Positions 1 through 7,177 are shown, counted from the stretch's first letter. The stretch: 9,877 bases of DNA from an uncultured Eubacteriales bacterium (GCA_944353735.1 CALVPU010000001.1:1-9877), one strand, 5' to 3'. Notes: generated by a model from the letters alone, not told the origin. Translations and numbers: made by a program.

Positions 1-20
1 CGGAGCTCCGAAGAGCTCCG
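1..20 (-). terminator. Terminator hairpin of the 6S-like RNA, cut by the window edge
   Basis: On the minus strand CGGAGCTC and GAGCTCCG form a perfect 8-bp stem closed by a UUCG tetraloop, one of the most stable RNA hairpins. The expected U-run would lie left of position 1 and cannot be seen, so the call as an intrinsic terminator rests on the stem and on its place right after the RNA's closing helix. Confidence 0.6.
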
Positions 21-224
21 AACAGGTATCCCATGAGTGCCGTCCACCTTTGCTTTTTCACCCGCCGCTCAGGCAGGGCGGAGACCTGCGCCTGCTTTCT
101 GCCGTCCCCTGACGATCAAAGATCGGGGGCTTGACATCTGCAGAATCGACCCGGAATCCTTTTATGAATCTGTGGGTAAAAGCATCGGCTAACGCACACC
201 CCAGGATATTACGTTCTCTCGAAC
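1..224 (-). ncRNA. ssrS: Probable 6S RNA (RNA polymerase-binding regulatory RNA)
   Basis: 6S RNA mimics an open promoter, binds the housekeeping RNA polymerase holoenzyme and damps transcription, mainly in stationary phase. Seen here: a perfect promoter at 231-259 puts the 5' end near 224, and a strong hairpin at 1-20 ends the transcript. The two ends pair as in 6S RNA: minus-strand UAUCC (204-208) with GGAUA (27-31), then GGGUGU (196-201) with GCACUC (35-40). The 5' part (CUGGGGUGUGCGUUAGC) and 3' part (CGGCACUCAUGGGAUA) resemble the matching ends of E. coli 6S RNA as I recall it. Inside is a long arm, UUCUGC (140-145) with GCAGAA (97-102), capped by a CCCC/GGGG and CGAUC/GAUCG stem. A GAGA tetraloop hairpin (212-225) sits at the very 5' end. 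No plausible ORF follows a ribosome site. That this is an RNA gene is fairly sure; the 6S identity is by eye. Confidence 0.7.
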
Positions 225-230
225 GACTTT

Positions 231-259
231 ATTATAGCCGAAGTTCGCGGCGTTGTCAA
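231..259 (-). promoter_or_regulatory. Consensus housekeeping promoter of the 6S-like RNA
   Basis: Minus strand: TTGACA (254-259), a 17-base spacer, then TATAAT (231-236). Both boxes are perfect matches to the sigma-A consensus. The start point would be near 224. No protein-coding start with a ribosome site follows, which fits a stable RNA gene. Confidence 0.85.
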
Positions 260-286
260 TGGCTGCCGGACACTTTTTCAAGAAAA

Positions 287-1060
287 TCAGCAAAATGTCA
301 GCAGATGGATTTCCGAGCGCACGCCGATGCGCAACGGGATGCGGCTGGCGCCGATGCCCTTGCCGACTACCAGCGTCGTCGCGCCGAACCGGCGCACGCC
401 GCTGACCATGGCCGGCGCGCGCCGCGAACCGATGCGTTCGAAGCCGATGCCATAGGGTGTCAGCCCGAGGAGATTGAATTGCCCGCCGTGCGTGTGCCCC
501 GAGAGCATCAGGTCGGGCGCAGGGCCTTCGGGCAGGATCGGATAGTGGGACAGCAGGACGCGGTAGCCATCCGCCGCGGTGAACAGGTCCTTGAACGACG
601 GCGCGCCATAGCGGTATTCGTCCACGCCCGCCAGCCGCAGCGCGCCGCCGCCGAGCGCGATCGTTTCACCGCGATTGACCAGCAGCGTGCCGCCGAACGC
701 GCGCATCGCCTCGCCGAGCGCGTCAAGGTTGCCGAACGCCTCGATGTCGTTGTTCCCGGCGACGCCGTAGATTCCCAGCGGCGCGTGCAGCTCGCGGAAG
801 GCGTCGAACAGCCGCAGCGCCTGCTCGCGCCGGTCGGCGTAATCGCCGCCAAGCAGGATCATGTCGGCGCGGCACGCCGCTATGCGCGCAACGATCGGCG
901 CCGAGTCCATCCTCGGTCGCAGGTGAAAGTCGGTGGCGAACAGGAGCTTTCGCCCGCGCAGCCACGCAGGCGCGCCCGGCAGTGCCAGCTCGCACACGGC
1001 AAGGCGCTTTCCCCGCGCGAGCGAGAGGGAAAAGTCGGGGCGTGGGCAGTATCGGGACAA
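287..1060 (-). CDS. YkuE/YaeI-type metallophosphoesterase
   Basis: A 257-residue calcineurin-like phosphoesterase with a two-metal active site that hydrolyses a phosphate ester; the substrate is not evident. The metal motifs appear in family order: D44-F-H46, GGDYAD (71-76, D73), GNND (102-105), H172 in LSHYP, and SGHTHGGQ (187-194, H189 and H191). The segment before the first motif matches the lead-in of YkuE-like proteins, but there is no N-terminal membrane or twin-arginine segment, so a cytoplasmic enzyme is likely. Related proteins act on phospholipid or UDP-sugar lipid precursors; nothing here picks one. The start is a TTG (1058-1060) preceded by AGGAGG at 6-base spacing. It is the last gene of the minus-strand cluster, 118 bases after glpP, with no clear terminator before the 6S promoter, so readthrough into the RNA gene is possible. 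Confidence 0.85.
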   Translation of the reverse strand: MSRYCPRPDFSLSLARGKRLAVCELALPGAPAWLRGRKLLFATDFHLRPRMDSAPIVARIAACRADMILLGGDYADRREQALRLFDAFRELHAPLGIYGVAGNNDIEAFGNLDALGEAMRAFGGTLLVNRGETIALGGGALRLAGVDEYRYGAPSFKDLFTAADGYRVLLSHYPILPEGPAPDLMLSGHTHGGQFNLLGLTPYGIGFERIGSRRAPAMVSGVRRFGATTLVVGKGIGASRIPLRIGVRSEIHLLTFC

Positions 1061-1178
1061 GGGAAACCTCCTGTGCGGCGCGGTCGGAGAAGGAAAAGGG
1101 CGGTTGAGGTATGCGGCGCGGTGTACGGGCGCGGATCAACTTGCGACCTGCGCGCGCTTTGGCAAAAGGAAACGGCGG

Positions 1179-1751
1179 CTACGGTTTCAGGTTCCACAGG
1201 CGCTCGTCGCCCACGGATACGGCGGCGGCGCCGGCTTGCAGCGCCAGAGCGATCTCGCCCGGCTCGGTGACCAGTCCGCCGGCGATGACCGGCTTGTCCA
1301 GCGCCTCGCACAGCTGGCGGATCGCCTTGGGCGCGATGCCGGGCAGTACCTCCGCCATGTCCGGCGGAGTGTTGCGCAGCATGCGCTTGCCGTGTTCAAA
1401 CGAGGCGGAGTCCATCAGGAACAGCCGCTGGATGGTGATCGCGCCCAGCTCGCTCGCCGCCTTGAGCAGCATCGGGCGCGTGGAGATCACGCCGTCGGCG
1501 CCGATTTTCTCCACGCACCAGCGCACGGCGACCTCGTCCCGGCCCAGACCTTCCGCCAGATCGAGGTGGACGAACGCGCGCTTGCCGGCGCCGTGGGCGA
1601 TGCGGATCATTTCCGGCAGCGTCAGGATCGAGCCGCCGAGCAGGAAGATCGCCGCGGCGGGCGTCCGTGCGGCGCGCGCCACCGCCTCGGGCGTGTGCGC
1701 CGAGGGAATGACGGGGCTCTTTTCAAATGCATTCAGCAGGGTTTGCAGCAA
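1179..1751 (-). CDS. glpP: Glycerol-3-phosphate responsive antiterminator
   Basis: A 190-residue GlpP-family protein, full length for the family. In Bacillus subtilis GlpP binds glycerol-3-phosphate and then the leader of glp mRNAs, preventing termination ahead of glycerol-uptake genes. The protein shows the family blocks of this TIM-barrel-like fold: IFLLGG (35-40), the phosphate-pocket region FVHLDLAEGLGRDE (60-73), DGVISTR (86-92), IQRLFLMDS (107-115), EVLPGI (134-139) and PVIAGGL (154-160), ending in the usual ...ERLW stretch. The start is a TTG (1749-1751) with AGGAGG seven bases upstream; no ATG lies nearby. It follows the aldo/keto reductase by 21 bases, so the two are almost surely co-transcribed. 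No glpF, glpK or glpD gene is in the window, so its RNA targets lie elsewhere or among these neighbours. Confidence 0.9.
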   Translation of the reverse strand: MLQTLLNAFEKSPVIPSAHTPEAVARAARTPAAAIFLLGGSILTLPEMIRIAHGAGKRAFVHLDLAEGLGRDEVAVRWCVEKIGADGVISTRPMLLKAASELGAITIQRLFLMDSASFEHGKRMLRNTPPDMAEVLPGIAPKAIRQLCEALDKPVIAGGLVTEPGEIALALQAGAAAVSVGDERLWNLKP

Positions 1752-1772
1752 GGATATTCCTCCTCGGGCGCA

Positions 1773-2801
1773 TCAGTTTTCCGCCGCGTGCGCCTTGACG
1801 AATTCGCGGTAATAGGCCAGCTGACCGGGGAGCGTCTCATAGGGCTTGAGCTCGTAGGGGCAGCGCTTGGCACACTCGCCGCAGTGGATGCAGTCCTCGA
1901 TGCGCGCCATCTCGCGCTGCCAGTAGGGCGTGACGTAGCTCTGCCACACGGCGCGCCCGAGCAGCTGCTTCATGCGGTTGGCCTGATTGATCTGGATGCC
2001 GACCGGGCAGGGCATGCAGTAGCCGCAGCTGCGGCAGAACGAGCCGACCAGTTCGGCGCGGTCCTTGGCGATCAGCGCGCGCACCTCGTCGCTCATGCCT
2101 ACGGGATGCTCCGACAGATTCAGCAGCTGTTCCAGCTCCTCCATTCGCTGGAAACCCCAGATCGGCACGGCGTTTTCAAACTGCGAAAGGTAGGCGAACG
2201 GCAATCGCGCGTCGGTGACCAGGCCGCCCGAGAGCGCCTTCATTGCCACGAAGCCGACGTTCTTCTCCGCGCAGCGGCGCACCAGTGCGATCTCGCGCTC
2301 GGTCGCCAGATGGTTGAAGGGATATTGAATCGTATCGTACAACCCGGACTCGACCGCCTGCTCGGCGCGCTCGATGGAGTGCTGCGTGATGCCGATGAAG
2401 CGGATTTTGCCCGCCTCGCGCGCCCTGACCGCGGCGTCGTACAGGCCGTCTTCGCCGCCGGGCAGCGGCACAAAGGGCGGATTGTGAAACTGATAGACGT
2501 CGATGACGTCGGTCTTGAGCAGTTTCAGGCTTGTCTCGAGGTCCTTGACCATGGCGTCCGCCGTCTTGGCGTGCGTCTTGGTGGCGATATGGAACTCGCT
2601 GCGGCGACCGGACAGCGCGCGACCGATCTTTTCCTCGCTGTCGGTGTAGGCGCGCGCGGTGTCGATGTAGGTGATGCCGCCGTCGACCGCGCGGTTGAGC
2701 AGCGCGGCGGCTTCGTCGAACGAGACGCGCTGGATCGGCAGCGCGCCGAAACCCGTACGGGAGATTTCGAGTCCTGTCCGTCCAAGGGTCATCTTCTGCA
2801 T
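1773..2801 (-). CDS. Aldo/keto reductase with C-terminal iron-sulfur domain
   Basis: A 342-residue two-domain oxidoreductase of the Fe-S aldo/keto reductase type (COG1453-like). Residues 1-240 form the AKR barrel. The catalytic tetrad is visible as D47 and Y52 in YIDTARAY, K75 in ATK and H106 in YQFHN. Residues 250-320 hold two cysteine clusters: C256, C259, C262, C265 followed by proline, and C304, C307, C310, C314 followed by proline, the second in the ferredoxin pattern CxxCxxCxxxCP. Such proteins are thought to reduce or oxidise sugar-derived aldehydes or ketones with NAD(P)H and to pass electrons through the clusters; the substrate is not known. The open frame extends upstream to 2894, but the ATG at 2801 is preceded by AAGGAGG at 6-base spacing, and family similarity starts there. 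It is followed closely by glpP. Confidence 0.88.
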   Translation of the reverse strand: MQKMTLGRTGLEISRTGFGALPIQRVSFDEAAALLNRAVDGGITYIDTARAYTDSEEKIGRALSGRRSEFHIATKTHAKTADAMVKDLETSLKLLKTDVIDVYQFHNPPFVPLPGGEDGLYDAAVRAREAGKIRFIGITQHSIERAEQAVESGLYDTIQYPFNHLATEREIALVRRCAEKNVGFVAMKALSGGLVTDARLPFAYLSQFENAVPIWGFQRMEELEQLLNLSEHPVGMSDEVRALIAKDRAELVGSFCRSCGYCMPCPVGIQINQANRMKQLLGRAVWQSYVTPYWQREMARIEDCIHCGECAKRCPYELKPYETLPGQLAYYREFVKAHAAEN

Positions 2802-2918
2802 GGGGATCCTCCTTCCAGATGCCGGGCGCGGTGCGCGCCCGCAGTCGTCGCGCTGTGCGGCTTGCGCGCCCGCTGTCGTCAGGCGCGGGGACATTCTGCA
2901 GCCATCGCGCGGCGCAGT
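2802..2918. other. Intergenic region with repeated GC-rich motif
   Basis: This 117-base gap between the beta-galactosidase and the aldo/keto reductase is very G+C rich. On the minus strand GCGGGCGCGC occurs twice, and the second copy can fold with a following GCGCCC (6-bp stem, 5-base loop). No U-run follows, so it is not a standard terminator, and no -10/-35 pair was found. It may be a processing or pausing site within the operon. Confidence 0.35.
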
Positions 2919-4931
2919 TTACGTGGCGGCGTCCACGCGGATCACGGCGACGCCGTTGACGCCCAGCGCCGTATCGCCGCCCGCCGCCTCGCCGGTCAGC
3001 ATGTCCGTACCCACGGGCAGGCGGATGCGTGCCGGCTTGCCGGAGAAGTTCATCGCGAACAGGTACCGCCCGCTCGCGCTCGCGCGTGACGATACCTCGA
3101 CGCCGTCGGGCAGGTCCGCGCACAGTGGCTCGACGCCCGCCTCCGCGAGGCGCCGGCGATAAAAGGCGGTGAGAAAGTCCAGACCCGGGCGCGTGGCGAT
3201 GTAGTGCGCGCGTCCCGCGCCGAAGGCATTGACCGTCACGGCCGGCGTGCCAGCGTAGAAGTCCGCCGCATACGTTCCCGTCACGCGCGCGGTCTCGGCG
3301 TGGATGAGATCGCACAGGGTCGAGCAGGCGTACGTCTGTCCGTCCTCCGCGCGGATGCCGTTGGTTTCGCCGTCGTACAGGGCGTCGGTTTCCTCGATCC
3401 AGACGCCCAGCAGCCGGCGCAGCGGACCGGGAAAGCCGCCGAGGAAGCAGAGGTCGTCGCGGTCGACACATCCGGTGTGGCAGGTGGCGACGAACGTGCC
3501 GCCACCGCGCACGAACGATTCGAGCGCTTCGGCGACGCCGGGCTTGACCATGTACAGCATCGGCGCGGCGACCAGCGCGTAACCGGAGAGGTCGGCGCCC
3601 TCCTCGATGACGTCCACGTCCACGCCGCAGCGGCGCAGGGCGCGGTAGTGCTCGAGAACCGTGTCCTCATAGTGCTTCTCGCGCCGCGGTCCCTGACTGT
3701 CCTCCAGCGCCCAGCGGTTTTCCCAATCGAAGACCAGCGCTGCGCGCGCGGGCGTGGGCGCGCCCAGCATACCGGCAAGTTTCGGCAGGGTCCTGCCGAC
3801 CTCGGCGACGTCGCGGAACGTGCGCGTGTGCTCGTGACCGACGTGGTCGACTACCGCGCCGTGGAATTTTTCCGGCGCGCCGCGGCTCTTGCGCCACTGG
3901 AAGTACTGCACCGTATCCGCGCCGTGCGCCACGGCGTGCAGGCTGGAGAGCAGGTGCATGCCCGGCTTCTTCAACTTGCAGACGTCCTGCCAGTTGACCT
4001 GCGAGGGCGTCGATTCCATCAGCGCGAACGGGCGGTGGAGGATGCAGCGCATGATGTCGTAGTTCATGGCGGCGAGCGCCGCCTCGGAAGCGTCGTCCGC
4101 GCCCCAGCGTGGATAGCTGTCGTAACTGGCAAAGTCGACGACCGACGCGAAGCGGAAGGGATCGAGCCCGTCATAGAGCGTCATCAGGTTTGTCGTCACC
4201 GGCAGGTTCGGCGCGACCGCGCGCAGCGGCGCGACTTCGGCGCGCATGAAATCCACCGTCTGGTGGGTGACGAAGCGCTTCCAGCTCAGATTCAGGCCGT
4301 GCAGCGTCGCTTCGCCGAAGCGCGACGGGCTGTGCAGCTGGCGCCAGTCGGTGTACGTCTTGGACCAGAATCCCGTCCACCACGCGCGGTTGAGCGCGTC
4401 GAGCGAGCCGTACGTCTCCTTCAGGAATGCGCGGAACGCCTCCTGACACAGCTCGCAGTGGCACGCGCCGCCGTATTCGTTGGACACGTGCCAGCCGACG
4501 ACCGCCGGATGATGACCGAAGCGCCCGGCGAGGGCGGCGTTGATGCGGCGGACGAATTCGCGATAGACGGGCGATGTAAAGCAGTGGTTGTGGCGACCGC
4601 CGTGCAGGTTGCGCTGACCATCCTCGCGCACGCGCAGCACCTCGGGATACCTTTCGCTCATCCACGCCGGACGCGCGCCGCTGGGCGTGGCGAGGAAAGC
4701 GGAAATGCCGTTTTCCGCAAAGCGGTCGAGCACGTCCTCGAGCCAGTCGAAGTCGAACCGGCCTTCTTCCGGCTCGAGCGCCGACCAGGCGAAGATGCCG
4801 ACGCTCATCAGGTTGCAGCCGGCGAGCTTCATCAGGCGGATGTCCTCTTCGAGGATGTCCGGCCGGTCGCGCCACTGGTCGGGATTGTAATCGCCGCCGT
4901 GACCAAAGAAGGGAAGCTTCAGTTCGGGCAT
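2919..4931 (-). CDS. Beta-galactosidase, glycoside hydrolase family 42
   Basis: A 670-residue GH42 enzyme, usual length for the family, which removes terminal beta-linked galactose from short oligosaccharides. Domains in order: catalytic barrel (about 8-390), a class I glutamine-amidotransferase-like trimerisation domain (about 395-590), and a short C-terminal beta domain (about 600-670). The acid/base is E152 in HVSNEYGG and the nucleophile is E306 in ALMEST. The cysteines that hold a structural zinc in several GH42 enzymes are present: C117, C157, C159 and C162. There is no signal peptide, so it is cytoplasmic and works on imported oligosaccharides. The ATG at 4931 has AAGGAGG in front. It starts 17 bases after the ROK kinase stop, a tight operon pair. 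Substrate could be lactose, galacto-oligosaccharides, arabinogalactan fragments or a galactosyl-glycerol; the sequence alone does not decide. Confidence 0.95.
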   Translation of the reverse strand: MPELKLPFFGHGGDYNPDQWRDRPDILEEDIRLMKLAGCNLMSVGIFAWSALEPEEGRFDFDWLEDVLDRFAENGISAFLATPSGARPAWMSERYPEVLRVREDGQRNLHGGRHNHCFTSPVYREFVRRINAALAGRFGHHPAVVGWHVSNEYGGACHCELCQEAFRAFLKETYGSLDALNRAWWTGFWSKTYTDWRQLHSPSRFGEATLHGLNLSWKRFVTHQTVDFMRAEVAPLRAVAPNLPVTTNLMTLYDGLDPFRFASVVDFASYDSYPRWGADDASEAALAAMNYDIMRCILHRPFALMESTPSQVNWQDVCKLKKPGMHLLSSLHAVAHGADTVQYFQWRKSRGAPEKFHGAVVDHVGHEHTRTFRDVAEVGRTLPKLAGMLGAPTPARAALVFDWENRWALEDSQGPRREKHYEDTVLEHYRALRRCGVDVDVIEEGADLSGYALVAAPMLYMVKPGVAEALESFVRGGGTFVATCHTGCVDRDDLCFLGGFPGPLRRLLGVWIEETDALYDGETNGIRAEDGQTYACSTLCDLIHAETARVTGTYAADFYAGTPAVTVNAFGAGRAHYIATRPGLDFLTAFYRRRLAEAGVEPLCADLPDGVEVSSRASASGRYLFAMNFSGKPARIRLPVGTDMLTGEAAGGDTALGVNGVAVIRVDAAT

Positions 4932-4948
4932 GGGAACCTCCTTGCGGT

Positions 4949-5908
4949 TCAGTCGCGGGGAACGAGCAGCGCCGCGCCGATCATGCCGGCGTCGTCGCCG
5001 AGCGCGGCGGGCAAAAACTGCGCGGGATACTTCTGATCCATCAGGGAATAGTGGCGGTAGGCGGCGACGATGCGGTCGATGAAGCGCTTGCCGAGCTTGG
5101 TCACACCGCCGCCGTAGACGAACACATTGATGTCAAAGATCATATTGAGGGAGTGGAACATGCGCCCCAGATACTCTGCGCCGCGGTTGACGACCTCCAG
5201 CGCCAGCGAATCTCCGCTGACCAGCGCGCGTCCGACGGCGACCATGTCGATGTTGCTCAGCGTGCCGGCGTGGTCGAGGATGCGGCTCTCGACGCCCTCA
5301 TTGATGCGGTCGGCGGCGTAGCGCGCCATGTGCATGCCCGAGGAGATCGACTGCACGCAGCCGGTCACGCCGCAGGAACAGGGATAGCCGGTCGAGTCGG
5401 AGATGAACATGTGACCGATCTCGCCCGCCATGCCGTGCATGCCGCGGTAGAGCTTGCCGTTGAGGATCAGCGCGCCGCCGATGCCGGTGGAGACGGTGAC
5501 GTAGATCAGGTCGTCGTGACCGCGCCCGGCGCCCATGCGGTGTTCGGCGAGCGCGGCGGCGTTGGCGTCGTTGTCCAGGTAGACCGGCAAATCCAGCCGC
5601 TCGGCGAGCAGGTCGCGCACGGGCAGGTCGTTGAGCGCGATGATGTTGCTCGTCTCGACGACCACGCCGCTTTCGTAATCAATAAAGGAGGGGAACGCCG
5701 CGCCGACGCCGCGGATGTTGTCGGCGGACAGGTGCGTCTGTTCGAGCAGCCGGCGCACGAGCGCGGCGAGGTTGTCCATCAGCCGGTCGGCCTCGAGCTC
5801 GTTGTCGGTCAGCGTCTGAAGGTGCTTGATGGCGTTCATGTTCTGGTCGAAGAGTCCAACTTTGATATTCGTGCCGCCCACGTCAATGCCAATCGCGTAT
5901 TCGCGCAT
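4949..5908 (-). CDS. ROK-family sugar kinase (glucokinase-like)
   Basis: A 319-residue ROK kinase that phosphorylates a hexose at the expense of ATP in the cytoplasm. Seen: the phosphate loop GIDVGGTN (7-14), the catalytic DNDAN (112-116, D114), STGIGGAL (140-147), GEIGH (162-166) with E163 and H166, the zinc cysteines C177, C179 and C184, and the C-terminal GGG (266-268) and GDDAGMIGAA (304-313). No N-terminal helix-turn-helix is present, so it is a kinase and not an Nagc/Mlc-type repressor. In most ROK sugar kinases the zinc motif continues GCxE, and that glutamate contacts the sugar; here it is Q186. The open frame reaches 5974, but the ATG at 5908 has GGAGGAGG eight bases upstream and matches the family N terminus. 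It is the first gene of the cluster, with its own promoter, and likely handles the hexose released by the GH42 enzyme. Confidence 0.9.
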   Translation of the reverse strand: MREYAIGIDVGGTNIKVGLFDQNMNAIKHLQTLTDNELEADRLMDNLAALVRRLLEQTHLSADNIRGVGAAFPSFIDYESGVVVETSNIIALNDLPVRDLLAERLDLPVYLDNDANAAALAEHRMGAGRGHDDLIYVTVSTGIGGALILNGKLYRGMHGMAGEIGHMFISDSTGYPCSCGVTGCVQSISSGMHMARYAADRINEGVESRILDHAGTLSNIDMVAVGRALVSGDSLALEVVNRGAEYLGRMFHSLNMIFDINVFVYGGGVTKLGKRFIDRIVAAYRHYSLMDQKYPAQFLPAALGDDAGMIGAALLVPRD

Positions 5909-5977
5909 GCTGAAGTCCTCCTCCATCTCATCCGTTCGTCTCTGCACCGTGCGCCATGGGAAACATCCATTCATTTT

Positions 5978-6006
5978 ATTATACCTTGAAACGGCAAAAA
6001 CATCAA
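5978..6006 (-). promoter_or_regulatory. Promoter of the ROK-GH42 operon
   Basis: Minus strand: TTGATG (6001-6006), 17-base spacer, TATAAT (5978-5983). The -10 is perfect and the -35 matches four of six. The start point would be near 5971, giving a leader of about 63 bases before the ROK start. Confidence 0.7.
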
Positions 6007-6020
6007 TGCAAACGATGAAA
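6006..6020. promoter_or_regulatory. Candidate CcpA cre box
   Basis: ATGCAAACGATGAAA on the plus strand fits the catabolite-responsive element consensus WTGNAANCGNWNNCW at every fixed position but one (A instead of C near the end). It abuts the -35 box of the ROK-GH42 promoter, a sensible place for catabolite control of a beta-galactoside operon. It also overlaps the U-run of the trpS terminator, so part of the match may be chance. Confidence 0.4.
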
Positions 6021-6053
6021 AAAGTCGCGGAGAGGACGCAGGTGCTCTCCGCG
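6018..6053 (-). terminator. Intrinsic terminator of trpS
   Basis: On the minus strand, ten bases past the trpS stop, CGCGGAGAG (6045-6053) pairs perfectly with CTCTCCGCG (6026-6034) around a 10-base loop. Two bases later comes a run of six T (6018-6023). It separates trpS from the sugar operon. Confidence 0.9.
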
Positions 6054-6062
6054 GCGGTGATA

Positions 6063-7073
6063 TTACAGCTTCCACGGCGCGACGCCGAGCTTCTTGCGCA
6101 CCTTGAGCATCGTGCGGTGGGCGATGGCGGAAGCGCGCTCGCGACCGGAATCCATCACCTGTTGGAGATACGCCTTGTCGGCGGAGATCTCGCGGTAGCG
6201 CTGCTGGATCGGCTCCAGCGTGGCGATGACGCAGTCGGCAACGGCGTCCTTGAATTTGCCGTAGCCCTTGCCGTCGTACTCGGCGGCGATCGCCTCCAAC
6301 GATTGTCCGCTCAGCGCGGAGAGGATGCTCATCAGGTTGGCGACGCCCGGGCGGTTTTCCGGATCGTAGGCGATGGTATTCTCGCTGTCGGTCACGGCGC
6401 GGCGGATCTTGCGGCGGATGACGTCCGGTTCGTCGAGCATGGCGATGTAGGTCTCCTCGGGATCGGACTTGGACATCTTCCGCGTCGGTTCCTGCAGCGA
6501 CATCACGCGCGCACCGACCTTGGGGAAGTAGCCGTCGGGAATGACGAACACGTCGCCGTAGATGGCGTTGAAGCGACCGGCGATGTCGCGGCAGATCTCC
6601 AGATGCTGCTTTTGGTCTGCGCCGATGGGCACCAGATCCGTCTGGTACAGCAGGATGTCCGCCGCCATCAGCACCGGATAGGTGAACAGACCGCAGTTGA
6701 TGTTGTCGGCGTGCTTGGCGGACTTGTCCTTGAACTGCGTCATGCGCGACATCTCGCCCATGTAGGTGAAGCAGTTCAGGAACCACGACAGCTCCGCGTG
6801 CTCGTGCACCTGCGACTGAAAATAGATGATGTTTTTCTGCGGGTCAAGCCCGCTGGCGAGGAAGGTCGCCATCGTGCGCAGGCATGCCTGCCGCAGCTCC
6901 GTGGGATTCTGGCGCACGGTCAGCGCGTGCAGGTCGACGATCGAGTAGACGCAGTCGTACTCGTCCTGCAAAAGACCGAAATTGCGCAGCGCGCCGATAT
7001 AGTTGCCCAGCGTCAGCTTGCCCGTGGGCTGAATGCCCGAAAAGATGCGCTTTTTCTGCACCTGCGTTTCCAT
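6063..7073 (-). CDS. trpS: Tryptophan--tRNA ligase
   Basis: A 336-residue class I aminoacyl-tRNA synthetase that charges tRNA-Trp with tryptophan using ATP. It has the bacterial form of the first signature, PTGKLTLGNY (16-25), the tryptophan-pocket region GADQKQHLE (151-159), and KMSKS at 199-203, with the usual C-terminal helical anticodon-binding part. Length is normal for bacterial TrpS (about 330). The open frame runs up to 7145, and two ATGs are close together. The one at 7073 is preferred because GGAGG (7084-7088) lies ten bases before it; the ATG at 7082 is only one base from that site. The gene is transcribed alone from a perfect promoter (7178-7206) and ends in a strong terminator. 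Its short leader holds a hairpin that looks like an attenuator, so expression is probably regulated. Confidence 0.95.
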   Translation of the reverse strand: METQVQKKRIFSGIQPTGKLTLGNYIGALRNFGLLQDEYDCVYSIVDLHALTVRQNPTELRQACLRTMATFLASGLDPQKNIIYFQSQVHEHAELSWFLNCFTYMGEMSRMTQFKDKSAKHADNINCGLFTYPVLMAADILLYQTDLVPIGADQKQHLEICRDIAGRFNAIYGDVFVIPDGYFPKVGARVMSLQEPTRKMSKSDPEETYIAMLDEPDVIRRKIRRAVTDSENTIAYDPENRPGVANLMSILSALSGQSLEAIAAEYDGKGYGKFKDAVADCVIATLEPIQQRYREISADKAYLQQVMDSGRERASAIAHRTMLKVRKKLGVAPWKL

Positions 7074-7085
7074 TGTTTTCATTCC

Positions 7086-7129
7086 TCCGCTCTTCATGAA
7101 AAAGCCCGCCCCAGCGAAAAGGAGCGGAC
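7086..7129 (-). promoter_or_regulatory. trpS leader switch: terminator against ribosome-site hairpin
   Basis: Minus strand: GTCCGCTCC (7121-7129) pairs over nine positions, two of them G-U, with GGGGCGGGC (7104-7112). The loop is eight bases, and five T follow at 7099-7103. This is an intrinsic terminator between promoter and gene. The same left arm can instead pair TCCGCTC (7122-7128) with GAGCGGA (7086-7092), which covers GGA of the trpS ribosome site. A third partner, GCGGA (7146-7150), upstream, could act as antiterminator. The three pairings exclude one another. No T-box sequence (TGGNACCGCG) is present and the leader is only about 98 bases. What it senses is unknown. Confidence 0.55.
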
Positions 7130-7177
7130 TGAAGCCGTCGTACATTCCGCGCGCGCAGTTTCATGGAATTTACCTCC

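Noticed and set aside
20..60. T-box element (AAGGTGGACGGCAC on the minus strand)
   Set aside because: It lacks the ACCGCG of the T-box sequence, there is no specifier stem, and the surrounding pairing and end sequences fit 6S RNA better.
2802..2894. Longer aldo/keto reductase start at 2894
   Set aside because: There is no ribosome site and the extension is low-complexity. The ATG at 2801 has AAGGAGG and begins with the typical AKR strand.
933..5036. Very long plus-strand frames (718 and 610 codons, at 933-3089 and 3204-5036)
   Set aside because: They are antisense to well-supported genes with clear motifs. Long antisense frames are expected in G+C-rich coding DNA, and their compositions are rich in Arg, Val, Asp and Gln with no domain.
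5909..5974. Longer ROK kinase start at 5974
   Set aside because: It would start upstream of the inferred +1 near 5971, has no ribosome site, and the extra 22 residues do not match the family. The ATG at 5908 has a strong site.
6844..7164. Leader ORF from ATG 7164 with GGAGG eight bases upstream
   Set aside because: The GGAGG lies between the -10 box and the start point, so the mRNA would lack it. The frame runs on into trpS out of frame. A leaderless short peptide cannot be fully excluded.
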